A stretch of DNA of 21,424 nt from a virus: positions 1 through 21,424 of the IMG/VR virus record IMGVR_UViG_3300017739_000143, one strand, 5' to 3'. The first letter of the stretch is position 1; every line of letters starts with the position of its first letter. A program made the translations under genes and the position numbers. Positions 18,993-21,424 of this stretch are shown one piece after another. The notes under the pieces are model-generated. The model made no database searches and was not told the origin of the DNA. It saw only the letters and a program-made list of their open reading frames with translations.

Positions 18993-19154
18993 ATGAAGCG
19001 AAAAAAGTCGCCTGAAGAACGACTAGAGATTTGTAAGAAGTGTCCAAAATACAGTAAGTTTTGGAAAACTTGTACAATATGTAAATGTTTTATGCCCCTC
19101 AAAACTAAATTAAGATGGGCTGAGTGTCCAGACGAGCCACCTCGTTGGACTTAG
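18993..19154 (+). CDS. Small zinc-ribbon protein, 53 aa
   Basis: Cys at 14, 17, 27, 30, 32 and 44 (LEICKKCPKYSKFWKTCTIC and KCFMPLKTKL) form a zinc-binding knuckle pair; the CFMPLKTKLRWAECP ending is one I know from small proteins of T4-like marine phages. Zinc binding is a firm inference; the role is unknown. Confidence 0.7.
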   Translation: MKRKKSPEERLEICKKCPKYSKFWKTCTICKCFMPLKTKLRWAECPDEPPRWT

Positions 19155-19163
19155 GAGAAAGCA

Positions 19164-19247
19164 ATGCCATATGGAAAAGGAACTTATGGTTCCAGGGTCG
19201 GACGGCCCAAAAAGAAAAAGAAAAGAGGCAAGAAGAAGAAAAAGTAA
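19164..19247 (+). CDS. Lys-rich mini-protein, 27 aa (PYGKGTYG type)
   Basis: AGGAG precedes this ATG. The peptide MPYGKGTYGSRVGRPKKKKK... matches a short protein type with MPYG.GTYG..VGRP-K runs that is widespread in cyanophages and algal viruses. With its poly-Lys tail it may bind nucleic acid or pack in the capsid; that is inference. Confidence 0.6.
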   Translation: MPYGKGTYGSRVGRPKKKKKRGKKKKK

Positions 19248-19378
19248 CCAAAGTTTAACCTGAGGAGGTGATTAATTTTTAGGAGCGGGTGACCTTATAC
19301 TAAGCAAACTTGCATGATATTATATCATGACACGGAAAAATATCGAGGGGTCCCAGCTCCGCCCTAATAGGAAACATT
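19248..19378 (+). promoter_or_regulatory. Intergenic region with extended Shine-Dalgarno and palindrome
   Basis: GAGGAGGTGAT (19262-19272) matches the 16S rRNA anti-SD almost throughout, yet no start codon follows at useful spacing (the next frames close at once). CATGATAT-T-ATATCATG (19313-19329) is a perfect 8-1-8 inverted repeat. Confidence 0.4.
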
Positions 19379-19386
19379 ATGTTTAA
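19327..19386 (+). CDS. Possible 19-aa peptide
   Basis: ATG 19327 opens a frame MTRKNIEGSQLRPNRKHYV ending at 19386, overlapping the next gene start. It reads like real protein, but there is no ribosome-binding site except the hairpin arm around it. Confidence 0.22.
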   Translation: MTRKNIEGSQLRPNRKHYV

Positions 19387-19570
19387 AAGAATTTGGAATA
19401 TATTAAAGGGGGTAAACCCCAATGACTTAAATGGAGACGGTAAAGTCGACATTAAAGATAAGATGATTGAAGCAGAAAGAAAAACTGCAAAAGAAATCAC
19501 ACAATTTAAGCCGAGTAGTAACCACAACGGCGATGGAGTTGACCTTAGCGAAGGCTCCTATAAAAACTAG
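19379..19570 (+). CDS. EF-hand/dockerin-like calcium-binding small protein, 63 aa
   Basis: The start MFKRIWNILKGVNPND is followed by D-L-N-G-D-G-K-V-D-I-K-D (residues 16-27), a classic DxNxDGxxD calcium loop, and a looser second site NHNGDGVDLSEG near 49-60. TAGGA precedes the ATG. Single EF-hand mini-proteins occur in phages; calcium binding is likely, role unknown. Confidence 0.62.
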   Translation: MFKRIWNILKGVNPNDLNGDGKVDIKDKMIEAERKTAKEITQFKPSSNHNGDGVDLSEGSYKN

Positions 19571-19578
19571 TGGTTAAG

Positions 19579-19608
19579 CAGTCTAGCTCGTAAGAGCGGA
19601 AAGGACTG
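19579..19608 (+). other. GNRA hairpin in the 5' UTR of the next gene
   Basis: CAGTC (19579-19583) pairs with GACTG (19604-19608), enclosing GCTC-GTAA-GAGC, a GNRA tetraloop, just before the ribosome-binding site GAGGAGAG. It could regulate translation of the gene at 19620. Confidence 0.4.
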
Positions 19609-19619
19609 AGGAGAGAAGT

Positions 19620-19796
19620 ATGATAGATTTTTTCTTATTAATAGGAAAATTAATATCAGTTGTCCCCGTAATTGTAACAATCTGCTCTTTTGTAGCAGCG
19701 ATTACTCCAACACCAATTGATGATGGATTAATGAAAAAGGTTTACATGATTATGGACTGGTGCGCATTAAACGTGTGGAAAGCCAAGGACAAGTAG
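19620..19796 (+). CDS. Membrane protein, 58 aa
   Basis: GAGGAG lies before the ATG. The N-terminal 28 residues (MIDFFLLIGKLISVVPVIVT...) form one membrane helix, followed by PTPIDDGLMKKVYMIMDWCA and a polar end. Not recognised; topology is like small phage membrane proteins. Confidence 0.58.
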   Translation: MIDFFLLIGKLISVVPVIVTICSFVAAITPTPIDDGLMKKVYMIMDWCALNVWKAKDK

Positions 19797-19857
19797 GTTA
19801 ATACCCAGTTAGAGTTCTCTTCTTCAGTCAATGAGTGGGGGACTCTACACTTTAATT

Positions 19858-20049
19858 ATGGCAGCACGTAGAAAAAAATCAAGAAGGAAGGTAGCAAGAA
19901 AATCACGTAACGTACCTACTAATAAAAAACTCTATGCAAGAGTAAAAGCAGCAACAAAAAGAAAGTTCGCAGTATATCCTAGCGCATATGCAAATGCATG
20001 GTTAGTTAGAGAATACAAGAAAAGAGGCGGGAGGTACAGACGTGGCTAG
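19858..20049 (+). CDS. DUF5872-like basic protein, 63 aa
   Basis: ATG 19858 gives MAARRKKSRRKVARKSRNVP, a Lys/Arg block, then the conserved VYPSAYANAWLVREYKKRGG motif typical of a protein group shared by cyanophages, pelagiphages and algal viruses. The ATG lacks a strong ribosome-binding site; a start 9 codons upstream is also weak. Probably DNA-binding or virion-packaged, inferred from charge. Confidence 0.7.
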   Translation: MAARRKKSRRKVARKSRNVPTNKKLYARVKAATKRKFAVYPSAYANAWLVREYKKRGGRYRRG

Positions 20050-20335
20050 TACCGGACTTAAAAAATGGTTTAAAGAAAAATGGGTAGATATTGGAAGACC
20101 AAAAAAGAAAGGCAGATATCAACCTTGTGGAAGAGGGAAAGCTAAGACAGGAAGAAAAGGCTATCCTAAATGTGTTCCTTTAGCTCGTGCTAGAACTATG
20201 AGTAAAGCTCAAAAACGTTCAGCAGTAAGGAGAAAAAGAAAAGTAGCACAGGGCGTTGGAGGAAAACCTACTAACGTTCGTACTTATGCAAAGAGAGGCA
20301 AAAAACGAAAAACTACACGAAGAAAAAGAAGATAA
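20042..20335 (+). CDS. DUF5872-like basic protein, 97 aa, GTG start
   Basis: Starts at GTG 20042 inside the previous gene, with GGGAGG at the right distance. The N-terminus GLKKWFKEKWVDIGRPKKKG, then the YQPCGRGKAKTGRKGYPKCV Cys pair, are the hallmarks of DUF5872; the last 45 residues are almost all Lys, Arg, Gly and Ala. Possible condensing or DNA-binding protein. Confidence 0.75.
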   Translation: MASTGLKKWFKEKWVDIGRPKKKGRYQPCGRGKAKTGRKGYPKCVPLARARTMSKAQKRSAVRRKRKVAQGVGGKPTNVRTYAKRGKKRKTTRRKRR

Positions 20336-20382
20336 TCTCCATTAAGCAGCTAGACCACAAACTAGAGCTAGCTTATACACTT

Positions 20383-20523
20383 ATGGGGGTAGAGAAAGCA
20401 GTAGCATCGTTAATAATAGACTCAAGACAGAAGTTAACAAATTTAAAGAAACTGAAAGATTATGCATCAATGAACAAATGCGTCTTTCGAGACGAGCAAT
20501 TAAAAAAGCTTGTAGGAGAATAA
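20383..20523 (+). CDS. Small helical protein, 46 aa or longer
   Basis: The frame to 20523 reads MGVEKAVASLIIDSRQKLTN... from ATG 20383. The protein-like, heptad-bearing frame continues upstream (QLDHKLELAYTL) without an ATG, GTG or TTG until an ATT at 20341, so the ATG call may be too short. The next gene starts 2 bases after the stop. Confidence 0.5.
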   Translation: MGVEKAVASLIIDSRQKLTNLKKLKDYASMNKCVFRDEQLKKLVGE

Positions 20524-20524
20524 A

Positions 20525-20788
20525 ATGGCTAGAGGCGGTTTTTTAAGCGGACCTACTGGTGTTCACAGCACACAGAAAATCCGTAAACACAAACTCAAAA
20601 GAGGAGTTACTAGAGACATGAATGCAGCAGCAGGAGCTACTGTAAATAGCAGAAAAGCAGGAAGTATGGAAGCAATGAGATACGCATCTGCACCAAAAGC
20701 TATCGGTCCTAGATTCGGTAAAACAAAGAATCCTAAAAAAGCTAGATTCAGCAAAAAAGGACATAGCAGAATATTACGTAGGAGGTAG
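20525..20788 (+). CDS. Small basic protein, 87 aa
   Basis: GGAG precedes this ATG. The product (MARGGFLSGPTGVHSTQKIR...) is rich in Lys, Arg, Gly and Ala with MNAAAGATVNSRKAGSMEAM in the middle and ends KKGHSRILRRR. It belongs to the same run of basic late-type proteins; family not named. Confidence 0.65.
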   Translation: MARGGFLSGPTGVHSTQKIRKHKLKRGVTRDMNAAAGATVNSRKAGSMEAMRYASAPKAIGPRFGKTKNPKKARFSKKGHSRILRRR

Positions 20789-20790
20789 AA

Positions 20791-21096
20791 ATGCCTACAC
20801 GTAAGAAAGGACGTAAAAGAGACCCTAGATTAAAAAGAGCAGGAGTCTCAGGTTTCAACAAACCAAAAAGAACACCAGGTCACAGAACTAAATCACATAT
20901 AGTTGTGGCAAAGGTGGGCGGTAAAATCAAAACAATAAGATTTGGACAGAAAGGAGCTAAGACTGCGGGCAAACCTAAAGCAGGAGAGTCACGTAGAATG
21001 AAGATGAAGCGTAAAAGTTTCAAAGCTAGACATAGAAGAAACATTGCTAAAGGCAAAATGTCAGCTGCTTACTGGGCAAATAAGGTAAAATGGTAA
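20791..21096 (+). CDS. DUF6321-like basic protein, 101 aa
   Basis: AGGAGG precedes the ATG. The C-terminal half has TPGHRTKSHIVVAKVGGKIK, TIRFGQKGAKTAGKPKAGES and SFKARHRRNIAKGKMSAAYW, the core of DUF6321 proteins seen in phages and algal viruses. The N-terminus is a Lys/Arg block. The role is unknown; the conserved core suggests a specific fold rather than just charge. Confidence 0.78.
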   Translation: MPTRKKGRKRDPRLKRAGVSGFNKPKRTPGHRTKSHIVVAKVGGKIKTIRFGQKGAKTAGKPKAGESRRMKMKRKSFKARHRRNIAKGKMSAAYWANKVKW

Positions 21097-21099
21097 AAA

Positions 21100-21424
21100 G
21101 TGAACTATGACATTAGTCAATTCCGTAAAAAAGGTTATTTAATTGTAAAAAACTTTCTAAGTAAAGAGGAACATGAAGAGCTCAACCTCACATGTAACAC
21201 TTTGACTAGATATGCAAAGACTATTTCGGCGCATACACAAGAAAATTGGCTAATGAACACTCCGTATAACCCTATGATGTTACAAGGAGCGATGAAATAT
21301 AATGAAACTTTTAAAAAATTAGGTAGAAATCCTAAATTATTAAAGGTAGCAAGAACATTACTACGAACAAATCACTTAAGTACTTATATATCTAAGTTTT
21401 TTCCAATGATTCCACGAGAAGGAA
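21100..21424 (+). CDS. PhyH-like Fe(II)/2-oxoglutarate dioxygenase, N-terminal part
   Basis: Opens at GTG 21100, 3 bases past the previous stop, and is open at the right edge (108 codons seen). FRKKGYLIVKNFLSKEEHEE is the typical start of phytanoyl-CoA dioxygenase-family proteins. The catalytic His-x-Asp and distal His lie beyond the window, so activity cannot be judged. Such genes are common in marine T4-like phages. Confidence 0.65.
   Translation, partial: MNYDISQFRKKGYLIVKNFLSKEEHEELNLTCNTLTRYAKTISAHTQENWLMNTPYNPMMLQGAMKYNETFKKLGRNPKLLKVARTLLRTNHLSTYISKFFPMIPREG

Noticed and set aside
1-21424. CRISPR array or insertion sequence
   Set aside because: No regularly spaced repeats with unique spacers, no transposase-like product and no terminal inverted repeats around a gene were seen. 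The 26-nt repeats are too few and unevenly spaced.

Overview
The window reads as part of an AT-rich, double-stranded DNA phage of the kind that infects marine heterotrophic bacteria (SAR11- or OM43-like myoviruses are the closest match I can recall). The signs are dense, overlapping small genes, a candidate small terminase, a SAM methyltransferase, holin-like one-TM proteins, a partial PhyH-like dioxygenase, and a run of tiny Lys/Arg-rich proteins (DUF5872- and DUF6321-like) typical of cyanophages, pelagiphages and algal viruses. Host range and taxonomy are inference.

Layout. (1) Positions 1-3170 hold a leftward operon of about eleven overlapping small genes, including a MazG-like pyrophosphohydrolase, behind a near-perfect sigma-70-type promoter. 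(2) Positions 3221-4202 hold no credible gene on either strand. They have a strong leftward promoter, an intrinsic terminator and many perfect local helices, so I call a ~980-nt structured RNA of the giant phage RNA type (GOLLD/ROOL-like in size and setting, class not established). (3) Positions 4342-5657 hold a PD-(D/E)XK nuclease-like gene, a tRNA-like fragment, a paralogue of the gene at 173-487, and a membrane peptide, most with their own TTGACA-N17-TATAAT promoter. (4) Positions 5660-7140 are a mostly non-coding control region: divergent promoters, a 26-nt repeat in three copies, two perfect DnaA boxes, a Fur-like palindrome, a ~245-nt rightward RNA, a ~360-nt leftward RNA, an AT-rich tract and a long operator-like palindrome. 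It could be a replication origin. (5) Positions 7170-9173 are a leftward cassette (HAD phosphatase, membrane protein, DnaQ-like exonuclease) framed by two related palindromic promoter/operators. (6) From 9476 to the right edge everything is rightward.

The standout is 11493-18352. It encodes an IscU/IscA iron-sulphur assembly pair, small membrane/coiled-coil proteins, then CsgF, CsgG, a curlin-repeat protein, a FecR-domain protein ending in curlin-like strands, a secreted or membrane protein, and a CHASE2-class III adenylate cyclase. These are packed so tightly that three successive export signals are encoded out of frame inside the 3' end of the gene before. Read together it looks like a curli-type secretion module with cargo plus a cAMP-producing sensor, carried by a phage. 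The rest (18429-21424) is a late-type cluster of a holin-like protein, a zinc ribbon, tiny basic proteins and the start of a PhyH-like dioxygenase. No database or folding program was run; all family names rest on motif recognition.
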